Shown here piece after piece: positions 49,350 to 57,606 of a DNA stretch of 64,000 nucleotides (positions within the stretch are counted from its first letter, which is position 1; every line of letters begins with the position of its first letter). The notes under the pieces were generated by a model. It worked only from the letters and a program-made list of their open reading frames with translations. It searched no databases and was not told where the DNA came from. A program made the translations under genes and the position numbers. Location: NCBI GenBank assembly GCA_900545865.1, contig URAN01000005.1, positions 1 to 64,000 of the forward strand, given 5' to 3'. The stretch comes from an uncultured Eubacteriales bacterium. GTDB lineage: Bacteria > Bacillota > Clostridia > Monoglobales > Monoglobaceae.

Positions 49350-50189
49350 ATGATAAACAACGTTATAAACATAAATGTTGACTATGCGGCAATGGGCGTT
49401 AAACCGTCACCGCGTCAAACAACGCTTACAACCTACATTTTGGATAACCGCAACATAATTGACAGCGGAAACACAAACCGTCCCGCTGTAATCGTATGTC
49501 CCGGCGGCGGATATGAATTTACTTCACCGAGAGAAGCCGAGCCGATTGCGCTCAAATACTGTGCGGCGGGATTTCACGCTTTTGTGCTTGACTATTCTAT
49601 CGCTCCTTCGAGTTGGCCTGCTGCCGTATGCGAATTGTCAAAAGCTGTTTCTTATGTAAGAAAAATTGCTGACGAACACAAGATTGACAAAAACAAAATT
49701 TTTGTTGCCGGATTTTCTGCCGGCGGACATCTTGTAGCAAGTCTCGGCGTGCATTGGAATCATCCCGATGTTATCAAATATTCGGGAATCTCCGATGGTT
49801 CAAACAGACCGAACGGAATTATCCTCGGATATCCTGTTATAACCGGCGAAGAAGGTCGCACTCATATGGGAACGATAAATAACTTTATCGGCGGCCGTGA
49901 TTCTGTTGAGCCGCTTGCATGGCTTGAAAAGCACGTGTCTGACAAAACACCTCAGGCGTTCATATGGCACACATATACCGACAATGCTGTCCCGGTAGTA
50001 AGCGCCCTGCGCTTTGCAAACGCTCTTGAAGAAAATAATGTCAAGTTTGAAATGCACATTTACCCCGACGGTCAGCACGGTCTCGCAACGAGCGACTATA
50101 TCACCTGTACCGAAGGTATGAGGGTTCCTGCCGTTACGAACTGGATTGATATGTCGGTTCGCTGGATAAACGATTTTAAAGAGCAATAA
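49350..50189 (+). CDS. Alpha/beta hydrolase, BD-FAE/esterase type
   Basis: A 279-residue cytosolic esterase-like protein. Oxyanion segment VIVCPGGGYEFTS, nucleophile GFSAGGH, acid HTYTDNAVPV and catalytic histidine PDGQHGL give a full catalytic triad. Similar enzymes de-acetylate xylan or other sugars; no signal peptide is present, so an imported substrate is likely. ATG 49350 has GGAG at 7 nt; earlier in-frame starts are possible. Confidence 0.85.
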   Translation: MINNVININVDYAAMGVKPSPRQTTLTTYILDNRNIIDSGNTNRPAVIVCPGGGYEFTSPREAEPIALKYCAAGFHAFVLDYSIAPSSWPAAVCELSKAVSYVRKIADEHKIDKNKIFVAGFSAGGHLVASLGVHWNHPDVIKYSGISDGSNRPNGIILGYPVITGEEGRTHMGTINNFIGGRDSVEPLAWLEKHVSDKTPQAFIWHTYTDNAVPVVSALRFANALEENNVKFEMHIYPDGQHGLATSDYITCTEGMRVPAVTNWIDMSVRWINDFKEQ

Positions 50190-50227
50190 AACAATCTATG
50201 CGGCGATATTAATCGCCGCTCATATAC

Positions 50228-50578
50228 GGGGATGTAAAGGCTTCGACGGGGTCGCGGAGACTCAGGGAGCGAGCCGCAGAGGGTTCTGCGCATCAAACCC
50301 AAACTTTTAAAATTAAACGCTAACAATCAAGTAGCATACGCTGCCTAATTAACGCAGCTGCTCTGCTGTGACTACCGCACTCACAGATTAGGGTATCATC
50401 AAACGCGGTGAACGTGAGCGAAAAAAGCTTTGATTTCGCCATGAATTTATGAAGCTACCGATTTCACGGGGATGTTTGTGAACCTGTGACAATCGGGAAT
50501 ATTAATCACAAACTACGCTCGTAGTGCCCTGTGGGGACGCTTCTTCGGACGGGGGTTCAATTCCCCCCATCTCCACCA
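50228..50578 (+). ncRNA. ssrA: Transfer-messenger RNA (tmRNA)
   Basis: Rescues stalled ribosomes. 351 nt, one-piece. The 5' end GGGGATGTAAAGGCTTCGAC and 3' end GGTTCAATTCCCCCCATCTC then CACCA form the tRNA-like part. The tag frame runs 50319-50348: GCT AAC AAT CAA GTA GCA TAC GCT GCC TAA, so the peptide is (A)ANNQVAYAA. Pseudoknot-rich body as usual. Followed by a strong terminator. Confidence 0.97.
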
Positions 50579-50583
50579 CGTCG

Positions 50584-50614
50584 CGGCAAGCCTTTTGGCT
50601 TGCCGTATTTTTTT
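50584..50614 (+). terminator. Intrinsic terminator of ssrA
   Basis: CGGCAAGCC-TTTT-GGCTTGCCG followed by TATTTTTTT. Confidence 0.93.
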
Positions 50615-50699
50615 CAAAAATACGGCTTCGCTTTTATCGGCTACCGCTCCTCTATTCCGCAAAACCTATTGGGCTTTGCGGAAGTATATTGCGCCTTAT

Positions 50700-51000
50700 C
50701 TATAACCTAAAGTTTTCCGATACTGTATGTGTGAAATGTTTGTGTACTTTTTAAAACTGTTGCTGAAATAATATATGTTTTCAAAACCGCATCGTTCGGC
50801 AATCCCGCCGATGGTCAAGGTGCTGTTCGCAAGCAGTTTTTCCCCTGTTGAATCCGCATTGTACACAGATATTCCATAGGCGTGGAATTTGTGTATTTCT
50901 TAAACTGAGATATAAGCCATTGCTTTGAAATATGAAACCTTTCGGCGAGAGCGTCAAGATTCATCGCTTTGTCAAGTAATTTTTTGATTAAAATCGGCGG
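50700..51000 (-). pseudogene. AraC-type DNA-binding domain remnant
   Basis: Leftward frames encode MNLDALAERFHISKQWLISQ, FKKYTNSTPMEYLCTMRIQQ, then after a one-base frameshift LLANSTLTIGGIAERCGFEN, IYYFSNSFKKYT. These are the two helix-turn-helices of an AraC protein; the ligand domain is missing. A short frame at 50993-51075 (LLNEPMLSTNTVVMDGSDKP) may be the end of another dead regulator. Confidence 0.7.
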
Positions 51001-51135
51001 ATTTGCTCAACGAGCCTATGCTTTCGACAAATACGGTGGTTATGGACGGTTCGGATAAACCGACCGAAATATAATAAAAAGAGGTTCGCACGGAATGCCC
51101 GAACATAAAATGAACGAATATTTTTTAAATAATCT

Positions 51136-51164
51136 TTGACAACGACGAATTTATTTAGTATAAT
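51136..51164 (+). promoter_or_regulatory. Promoter of the lysR gene
   Basis: TTGACA 51136-51141 and TATAAT 51159-51164, spacer 17; a 120-nt leader follows. Confidence 0.85.
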
Positions 51165-51284
51165 AGAAGAAAGATGCGAAAAAATAAATTTGTCAAAGAG
51201 TGCTTAAAGTAATCGCGCCGAGAAATATCGGGGCGGATTGCGGCGGATAATTTTGTCAAAAAATGTTTGATTGGGTGTGAGGGT

Positions 51285-52211
51285 ATGAATATTCTACATA
51301 TGAAATATGCGGTCGAGGTCGCAAAGTGCGGCTCGATAAACAAGGCGGCAGAGATTCTCTTGATGAACCAGCCGAATTTGAGCCGCGCGATAAAAGAACT
51401 TGAAGCGTCGCTCGGTGTCGAAATATTTTCACGCAGCGCAAAAGGTATGGTTGTCACGCCCGAGGGCGAAACGTTTTTAAGATATGCAACATCGATTTTG
51501 AAACAGGTCGATGAGGTTGAGGGCTTGTTCAAGAAAAGTACGACCGACAAAAAGAAATTTTCAATCTCCGTACCGAGGTCAAGCTATATCTCGGACGCGT
51601 TTGCGAACTTTGCACAATCGGTGAACAAGCTGAGCGACGCAGAGATTTTTTATAAAGAGACAAATTCACGGCGGACGATAAAAAACGTAACCGAAAACGA
51701 GTTCAAGCTCGGAATCGTGCGTTATGCCGAGCATTTTGACAAATTCTATAAGAATTTGTTTGAGGAAAAAGGTCTGTCGTATGAGCTTATAACCGATTTC
51801 AGCTATGTTTTGGCGATGAACAAGGAGTGTCCGCTCGTTGACAAGGAAATAGTGACGTTTTCGGATTTGAAAAACTATATCGAGATTGCCCACGCCGACC
51901 CGTTCGTGCCGTCACTCTCAATGGCGGCGGTCAAAAAAGAGGAGCTTTCGGACGATATGCGGCGGCGGATTTTTGTGTACGAACGCGCGAGCCAATTCGA
52001 GCTTATGGCGCGGAACACACAGACGTTTATGTGGGTATCGCCGATTCCGCGGACATTGCTTGAACGCTATGACCTTGTGCAGGTAAAATGTGCGGAAAAC
52101 ACAAAGGTATACAAAGACGTTATGGTGCATCGGAACGATTATCACCTGTCGGAATTGGACAATATCTTTATCACCGAGCTTTGCCGCTCTAAGCGTGAGA
52201 TATTCCGATAG
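51285..52211 (+). CDS. LysR-family transcriptional regulator
   Basis: A 308-residue regulator. N-terminal winged helix-turn-helix (VAKCGSINKAAEILLMNQPN, LSRAIKELEASLGVEIFSRS) and a C-terminal type 2 periplasmic-binding-like domain for a small effector. ATG 51285 after GTGAGGGT. LysR genes usually regulate a neighbour; the next genes are a phosphodiesterase and a kinase, with no clear divergent target. Confidence 0.9.
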   Translation: MNILHMKYAVEVAKCGSINKAAEILLMNQPNLSRAIKELEASLGVEIFSRSAKGMVVTPEGETFLRYATSILKQVDEVEGLFKKSTTDKKKFSISVPRSSYISDAFANFAQSVNKLSDAEIFYKETNSRRTIKNVTENEFKLGIVRYAEHFDKFYKNLFEEKGLSYELITDFSYVLAMNKECPLVDKEIVTFSDLKNYIEIAHADPFVPSLSMAAVKKEELSDDMRRRIFVYERASQFELMARNTQTFMWVSPIPRTLLERYDLVQVKCAENTKVYKDVMVHRNDYHLSELDNIFITELCRSKREIFR

Positions 52212-52358
52212 GCACGATTTTACGAACAAGTTAATTTTTGTGAATTCGGGTAAAAATCCGTAGGGGCGGATATTATCCTCCCGAGTGCACGAATAAATGG
52301 CATAGGGTACTGTAATTCCGACAGACGGCACAGACGATGAATTTAAGGAGAGAATAAC

Positions 52359-52949
52359 GTGAACCGATATAATATAAAAGCGACCGAAAACCCGATAAAA
52401 AAACTGATGATTGCGTCCGATATACACGGGTCGGCGTATTATTGCAAAAAGATGATTGAGAGATACCGCGCCGAACACGCCGAAAGGCTTGTCTTGCTCG
52501 GCGATATACTCTATCACGGACCGCGCAACGACCTTCCGAGGGATTATGCGCCGAAAGAGGTAATAAAGATGCTCAATCCGCTTGCCGATGAGATTTTGTG
52601 CGTCCGCGGCAACTGTGACACAGAGGTTGACCAAATGGTTCTCGACTTTTCGGTTATGTCGGAAAGCGCCCTGATTATGACCGAGGGCGCGGTGATATAC
52701 GCAACCCACGGACATATATTCGGCGAGGATAATCCGCCGCCGATTGGACGCGGCGGAATACTGCTTTGCGGACACACGCACATTCCCGCATGCCGCGAGA
52801 ACAACGAAATCACATATATGAACCCCGGTTCGGTGTCTATCCCGAAAGAGAACAGCGAAAACAGCTGTATGACCTATGAAAACGGAGTTTTCAGCTGGAT
52901 GAATTTGGACGGCAAAGTGTATGCGAAGGCAGAGATTGAGCAGCATTAA
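52359..52949 (+). CDS. yfcE: YfcE-type metallophosphodiesterase
   Basis: Calcineurin-like phosphoesterase of 196 residues. Metal-binding motifs in order: IASDIHGS (D-x-H), LLGDILYHG (GD), VRGNCD (GNxD), ATHGHIF (GH) and LCGHTHIP (GHTH). YfcE-type enzymes cleave small phosphodiesters; the physiological substrate is unknown. GTG start with AAGGAG at 8 nt. A 43-bp gap separates it from the kinase-like gene. Confidence 0.85.
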   Translation: MNRYNIKATENPIKKLMIASDIHGSAYYCKKMIERYRAEHAERLVLLGDILYHGPRNDLPRDYAPKEVIKMLNPLADEILCVRGNCDTEVDQMVLDFSVMSESALIMTEGAVIYATHGHIFGEDNPPPIGRGGILLCGHTHIPACRENNEITYMNPGSVSIPKENSENSCMTYENGVFSWMNLDGKVYAKAEIEQH

Positions 52950-52992
52950 TTTATCATAGGCGAGGAAATATCTTGTGTAAGGAGTGCGAATT

Positions 52993-53742
52993 ATGAAACT
53001 TGACAGAATTATTGCAGTGAGAAATAACAAGACAGTATATCATGACGGCGACCTTTGTATGAAGGTTTTCGGCGAGGGCTTTTCAAAAGCGGATATATTG
53101 AGCGAGGCCTTGAATCTGGCGAGGATCGAAGAGACCGAGCTGAATATTCCAAAGGTGCGCTCTGTTACGGTTTTTGACGGAAAGTGGACAATAGTGTCGG
53201 ATTATGTCAAGGGAAAGACAATGGCACAGCTTATACGGGAAAACCCCGATAAAAGGGATGAATATATCGATATGTTTGTCGGACTTCAGCTTAAAATGCA
53301 TTCGGTCAGATGCCCCAAGCTTTTTAAACTCAAAGATAAAATGAATGAGAGGATAAGGCAAACCGACCTTCCGGCAACGGTGAGGTATGACTTGCACGCG
53401 CGCATTAAGGCGATGCCGAATCATACAAAGCTCTGTCACGGTGATTTTAATCCGTCAAACGTAATAGTTACCGATGACGGCGAGGTGTACATTATCGACT
53501 GGGCGCACGCGACCTGTGGCAACGCGTCGGCGGACGCGGCGAGGACATATTTAAAGTTTTGGCTTGACGGCGAAATAACATCGGCGGAAAAGTATTTGGA
53601 AGCGTTTTGCGAAAAGAGCGAAACGGATTTAAAATATGTGAAAAAATGGATGCCGATTGTTGCGGCGGCACAGCTTGTCAAAGGCAACGAAAAAGAACGG
53701 GAATTTTTGAAATCGTGGATAAACGTTGTCGATTATGAGTGA
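52993..53742 (+). CDS. Aminoglycoside phosphotransferase-fold kinase
   Basis: A 249-residue protein with protein-kinase-like fold: catalytic loop LCHGDFNPSNVIV (HGDxxxxN) and metal site YIIDWAHA. Close relatives phosphorylate choline, fructosamine or other small molecules, and there is no reason to call this antibiotic resistance. AAGGAG precedes the ATG. A weak hairpin (GAGCCTC ... CAGGGGCTTTT) follows. Confidence 0.8.
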   Translation: MKLDRIIAVRNNKTVYHDGDLCMKVFGEGFSKADILSEALNLARIEETELNIPKVRSVTVFDGKWTIVSDYVKGKTMAQLIRENPDKRDEYIDMFVGLQLKMHSVRCPKLFKLKDKMNERIRQTDLPATVRYDLHARIKAMPNHTKLCHGDFNPSNVIVTDDGEVYIIDWAHATCGNASADAARTYLKFWLDGEITSAEKYLEAFCEKSETDLKYVKKWMPIVAAAQLVKGNEKEREFLKSWINVVDYE

Positions 53743-53870
53743 ATAAAAAGAGCCTCGGCGGCGGAACGTTTCCACCGCAGGGGCTTTTGCGGCATATTTT
53801 GCGGATAAAATATATAAAAATTAATATAAATTAAGATAAACAAAATTAAAAGAGAGTGAGGAAATTTATT

Positions 53871-54110
53871 ATGAAAGTGACAGTATGTATAGGTTCGTCG
53901 TGCCATATCAAGGGTTCGAGACAGGTCGTGGAGGAGTTACAACGGTTGATTGCGGCGAACAACCTCGGCGATAAGGTTGAGTTATCGGGAACGTTCTGTA
54001 TGGGAAGATGTCAAGAGGGAGTCTGTGTGACGGTGGACGATGAGTTCTTTTCGGTATCGCCCGATAATGTGGACGAGTTTTTTGAAAAGAACGTGCTTGC
54101 GCGGATTTAA
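53871..54110 (+). CDS. Thioredoxin-fold [2Fe-2S] ferredoxin
   Basis: A 79-residue electron carrier. Four cysteines in VCIGSSCHIKGS and GTFCMGRCQEG give the pattern of NuoE/HndA-type [2Fe-2S] domains, standing alone here. RBS GAGTGAGG before ATG 53871. It sits 29 bp before the sensory hydrogenase gene and probably exchanges electrons with it or with the group B enzyme. Confidence 0.85.
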   Translation: MKVTVCIGSSCHIKGSRQVVEELQRLIAANNLGDKVELSGTFCMGRCQEGVCVTVDDEFFSVSPDNVDEFFEKNVLARI

Positions 54111-54139
54111 AGTAAAAAAAATCAAAGGAGGTACAGCTT

Positions 54140-55816
54140 ATGGCAGATTGTCTTATGCTGAAAAAATCTAACTGTAAGAATTGCTATAAATGCATTCGCT
54201 TTTGCCCTGTCAAATCGATACGGTTTTCGGGCAACCAGGCGTATATCATAGGAAACGAATGTATCCTGTGCGGACATTGTTTCGTTGTCTGTCCTCAGGA
54301 CGCAAAGCAAATCGTTGACGAAACGGAAAAAGTAAGAGTCCTGCTCCAAGGCGGAGCGCCCGTTTATGTCAGCCTTGCTCCGTCCTTTATCGCAAATTAT
54401 GAGGGTGTCGGTATCGGCTCAATGCGGACGGCTCTTAAAAAACTCGGCTTTTGTGATGCAGAGGAAACCGCGGTCGGCGCAACGATAGTCAAAAACGAAT
54501 ATGAAAGAATGATTGACGAACAAGAGAGCGATGTTATAATATCGTCCTGCTGTCATTCGGTCAATTTGCTTATCCAAAAATATTTTCCGAAAGAGCTTCC
54601 GTATCTGGCGAACGTCCTGTCACCGATGCAGGCGCACTGTATGGACATAAAAAAGCGCGTTCCCGAGGCAAAGACGGTGTTTATCGGTCCGTGCGTTGCC
54701 AAAAAGGACGAGGCACAGTATTATGAGGGAATTGTCGATGCGGTTTTGACGTTTGATGAGCTTACGAAATGGCTCAAAGATGAGGGCATTGAATTGACCC
54801 CCGAAACCGACAGCGATGAAAACAGCCGCGCGCGGTTCTTTCCGACAACGGGTGGAATTTTAAAGACGATGAAACAGGACAACCCCGATTATACATATAT
54901 GGCGATTGACGGCGTTGAGAATTGTATTCAGGCTCTTAAAGACATCGAGAACGGAAAGGTTCACAAATGCTTTATCGAGATGTCGGCGTGCAGTGGAAGC
55001 TGTGTCGGCGGCCCCGTTATGGAGAAATTCCACCGCTCGCCCGTTAAGGATTATATGGCTGTATCGGACTTTGCCGGTAAGAACGACTTTAAAGTCGAAC
55101 AGCCCGACAGCCTTGAACTCAAAAAGACGTTCACGGTGATAGAGAAAAAGCTTCAAGACCCGACAGACGATGAAATAAACGAAGTGCTGCGCCGAATGGG
55201 CAAGTTCAAACCGTCCGATGAGTTAAACTGCGGCTCTTGCGGCTATAATACCTGCCGCGAAAAAGCGGTTGCGATTATCCAGGGTAAGGCGGAAATATCG
55301 ATGTGTCTGCCGTATCTCAAAGACAAAGCCGAAAGCTTTTCGGACACGATTGTCAAAAACACTCCGAACGGGCTTATGGTTCTGAACGAGGCGTTAGAGG
55401 TTCAGCAGATAAACGGAGCGGCTCTTAAAATCATCAATTTAAGGCGCGCCGAGGATATAATGGGCGATTTGGTCGTTCGGGTGCTTGACCCCAAGCCGTT
55501 TATGGAGGTCTTGGCGAGCGGAAAGCCGATAAGGAATCAAAAGACGTTTCTCGCCGAATACGGTCGGTATGTTGAACAGACAATCCTTTATGACAAGGAA
55601 TACCGCCTTATCATATGTATAATGCGCGATATAACGGACGAAGAGGACATAAGAGAAAAGAAAGAGGAAATCAGCCGCCGTACGGTTGAGATTGCGGATA
55701 AGGTTGTTGACAAACAGATGCGCATCGTCCAGGATATAGCGTCGCTTTTGGGCGAAACAGCGGCGGAAACAAAGATTGCATTGACAAAATTAAAGGAGAC
55801 AATAGAGGATGAATAA
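54140..55816 (+). CDS. hydS: PAS-containing sensory [FeFe]-hydrogenase (HydS, group C-like)
   Basis: Probable hydrogen sensor, 558 residues. Two [4Fe-4S] ferredoxin sites (CKNCYKCIRFCP, CILCGHCFVVCP); H-cluster domain with variant signatures SSCCHS (about 135), IGPCVAKKDEAQ (about 186) and SACSGSCVGG (about 283); an extra Fe-S domain CGSCGYNTCREKA (about 365); and a PAS domain (from about 405, NGLMVLNEALEVQQING) with a C-terminal helix. The signature cysteines remain but W/G positions differ from catalytic enzymes. Overlaps a SpoIIE-type phosphatase gene by 8 bp, the known arrangement for signal output. Confidence 0.9.
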   Translation: MADCLMLKKSNCKNCYKCIRFCPVKSIRFSGNQAYIIGNECILCGHCFVVCPQDAKQIVDETEKVRVLLQGGAPVYVSLAPSFIANYEGVGIGSMRTALKKLGFCDAEETAVGATIVKNEYERMIDEQESDVIISSCCHSVNLLIQKYFPKELPYLANVLSPMQAHCMDIKKRVPEAKTVFIGPCVAKKDEAQYYEGIVDAVLTFDELTKWLKDEGIELTPETDSDENSRARFFPTTGGILKTMKQDNPDYTYMAIDGVENCIQALKDIENGKVHKCFIEMSACSGSCVGGPVMEKFHRSPVKDYMAVSDFAGKNDFKVEQPDSLELKKTFTVIEKKLQDPTDDEINEVLRRMGKFKPSDELNCGSCGYNTCREKAVAIIQGKAEISMCLPYLKDKAESFSDTIVKNTPNGLMVLNEALEVQQINGAALKIINLRRAEDIMGDLVVRVLDPKPFMEVLASGKPIRNQKTFLAEYGRYVEQTILYDKEYRLIICIMRDITDEEDIREKKEEISRRTVEIADKVVDKQMRIVQDIASLLGETAAETKIALTKLKETIEDE

Positions 55817-56981
55817 TTTATGTGCGGATATAGGATATAAAAGCATAAACCACTATGGCGAACAGCTTTGCGGCGACCACGTTGACGTTGTGCCGCAAGG
55901 CGATGATTCAACGGTTATCGTGCTTGCCGACGGCCTCGGCAGCGGCGTAAAGGCGAGTATCTTATCGACCCTTACATCAAAAATTATTTCAACGATGATG
56001 GCAGAGGGTATCTCGCTTGAGGAATGTGTATCGACAATCGCCGCGACCCTTCCGATATGCTCGGTCAGGGGCGTTGCGTATTCGACTTTTACCATAATTC
56101 ACCTTATCAATAACGAAGTGGCAGAGCTTATCCAATATGATAATCCTCACGTGATAATGTTCCGCGATAACGAGAACTTTGACTATCCCAAGTCGGAAAT
56201 GAATATTGACGGTAAAAAGGTCTATAAGTCCGAGATAAGCCTGAAAGAGGGGGATATTTTTGTCGCGATGAGTGACGGCTGTCCCCACGCAGGAATCGGA
56301 ATTGCGTATAACTTCGGCTGGAACAGAGATGATATTATCGAGTTCCTCGCGCCGCTCACCGTCAATGATTTTACGTCAAAAACCCTTGCGACAATCCTCA
56401 TCGATGAGGTGAACAGGCTCTATGGCGAACAGCCGGGTGATGACGCAACCGCCTGTGTTGTAAAGATAAGAAAGCGTGCGCCGATGAATCTTTTGTTCGG
56501 ACCGCCGTCAAACAGAGATGACGCAAACCGTATGATGTCGCTGTTCTTTTCAAAAGAAGGCAAGCATATCGTCTGCGGCGGAACAACGTCATCGATTGCG
56601 GCAAAGTTCCTGCATAAGACAGTCAAGACAAGCCTTAAATTCGAGAGCGCCGATGTGCCGCCGATAGCCGAAATAGAGGGCGTTGACCTTGTGACCGAGG
56701 GCGTGATAACGATAAATAAGGTTTTGGAATACGCCAAGGATTATCTAAAGGATAACGAAAGTTATACGCACTGGGGATATAAGCGTGACGGTGCGTCACT
56801 GATTTGCCGACTTTTGTTCGAGGAAGCAACCGACATTAACTTTTTTGTCGGACGAGCGGTCAATCCCGCGCACCAAAACCCGAATCTTCCCATTAATTTT
56901 AATATAAAAATGAACCTTGTCGAGGATTTGTCAAAGTGTCTGATGCAAATGGGAAAGAAAATAAAAGTCAGCTATTTTTGA
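55809..56981 (+). CDS. SpoIIE-family PP2C serine/threonine phosphatase
   Basis: A 390-residue protein. PP2C motifs: VIVLADGLGSGVKAS (metal Asp), VAMSDGCPHAG and PGDDATACVV (metal Asp). A C-terminal domain of about 160 residues (KHIVCGGTTSSIAAKFL) is of unknown fold. Probably removes phosphate from a regulatory protein when the linked PAS-hydrogenase senses hydrogen or redox state. Co-translated with hydS. Confidence 0.87.
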   Translation: MNNLCADIGYKSINHYGEQLCGDHVDVVPQGDDSTVIVLADGLGSGVKASILSTLTSKIISTMMAEGISLEECVSTIAATLPICSVRGVAYSTFTIIHLINNEVAELIQYDNPHVIMFRDNENFDYPKSEMNIDGKKVYKSEISLKEGDIFVAMSDGCPHAGIGIAYNFGWNRDDIIEFLAPLTVNDFTSKTLATILIDEVNRLYGEQPGDDATACVVKIRKRAPMNLLFGPPSNRDDANRMMSLFFSKEGKHIVCGGTTSSIAAKFLHKTVKTSLKFESADVPPIAEIEGVDLVTEGVITINKVLEYAKDYLKDNESYTHWGYKRDGASLICRLLFEEATDINFFVGRAVNPAHQNPNLPINFNIKMNLVEDLSKCLMQMGKKIKVSYF

Positions 56982-57011
56982 TATGTGGTATGGATAACAA
57001 ACGTTACATGT

Positions 57012-57145
57012 GCGAAAAATATAGGGTTCCCGAAAAATGAGGGTTATACCCGATTTTTTGGGAAGAGGAAACGCCGCGGAGCAGGCGATGAATTTTATCG
57101 TGATGAAATTCGAGCAAGCAAAGCGAGCATTGACGATGTAGGGGG
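57012..57145 (+). repeat. Dispersed intergenic repeat, copy 2
   Basis: Same family as 37851-37990 (inverted) and 59243-59375: GGGTTCCCGAAAAATGAGGG, TTGGGAAGAGGAAACGCCGC, then a TTTATCGTGATGAAA palindrome and a GTAGGGGG end. Confidence 0.8.
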
Positions 57146-57184
57146 TGGCGTCACCGACCGCCCGCGGTGGATTTATTAAATCAA

Positions 57185-57240
57185 ATGTATACCACATCTG
57201 TAGGGGCGGGCGTCCCCGACCGCCCATGAATATACGAACA
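57185..57240 (+). repeat. Short GTAGGGGCGGG repeat, copy 1
   Basis: About 56 bp similar to 59157-59213, with a GGGCGGGCG ... CGACCGCCC hairpin and an ATGAATATACGAACA end. Confidence 0.75.
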
Positions 57241-57251
57241 TACTTTCATAC

Positions 57252-57416
57252 AATGATTTTGACAGTATTTCCGAGTATGCAATCGGCGCTATGCAGTATG
57301 CGTGTGGAAGCGGTCTGATAAAAGGCAGAACCGAAAGCACGCTGAATCCGAATGATAATGCGACCAGAGCCGAAATCGCGGCAATATTGCACAGATTCAT
57401 CGAAAATAATAAATAA
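57252..57416 (+). pseudogene. S-layer homology (SLH) domain remnant
   Basis: Open frame without a start: DSISEYAIGAMQYACGSGLI, KGRTESTLNPNDNATRAEIA, AILHRFIENNK, stop. This is the end of an SLH surface-anchoring domain. The rest of the gene has been replaced by the repeats just upstream. Confidence 0.75.
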
Positions 57417-57426
57417 GATAACGGAT

Positions 57427-57452
57427 AAGGAGCGAGCCGCGGCTTGCTCCTT
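57427..57452 (+). terminator. Hairpin after the SLH remnant
   Basis: AAGGAGCGAGC-CGCG-GCTTGCTCCTT; only a weak T-run follows. Confidence 0.6.
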
Positions 57453-57521
57453 ATATCCTTATATCGGAAAAAATGTTTGAAAAATTTTTTCGGGTTAAGG
57501 CACATTTGTTCATAACAACAC

Positions 57522-57550
57522 TTGACATTTTTCGCGGTATGAGTTATATT
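57522..57550 (+). promoter_or_regulatory. Promoter of the group B-like hydrogenase gene
   Basis: TTGACA 57522-57527 and TATATT 57545-57550, spacer 17. Confidence 0.8.
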
Positions 57551-57606
57551 ATTGAATGGACGAATATTTATGACGTATATTAAACTCTTGAAAGGAATTT
57601 AATGAT

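Noticed and set aside
51918..53030. 370-codon open frame on the minus strand
   Set aside because: Antisense to the LysR, YfcE-like and kinase-like genes, all of which show strong family motifs.
52993..53742. Antibiotic-resistance call for the APH-fold gene
   Set aside because: Only the general kinase motifs are present; the fold is shared with many housekeeping small-molecule kinases and context is chromosomal.
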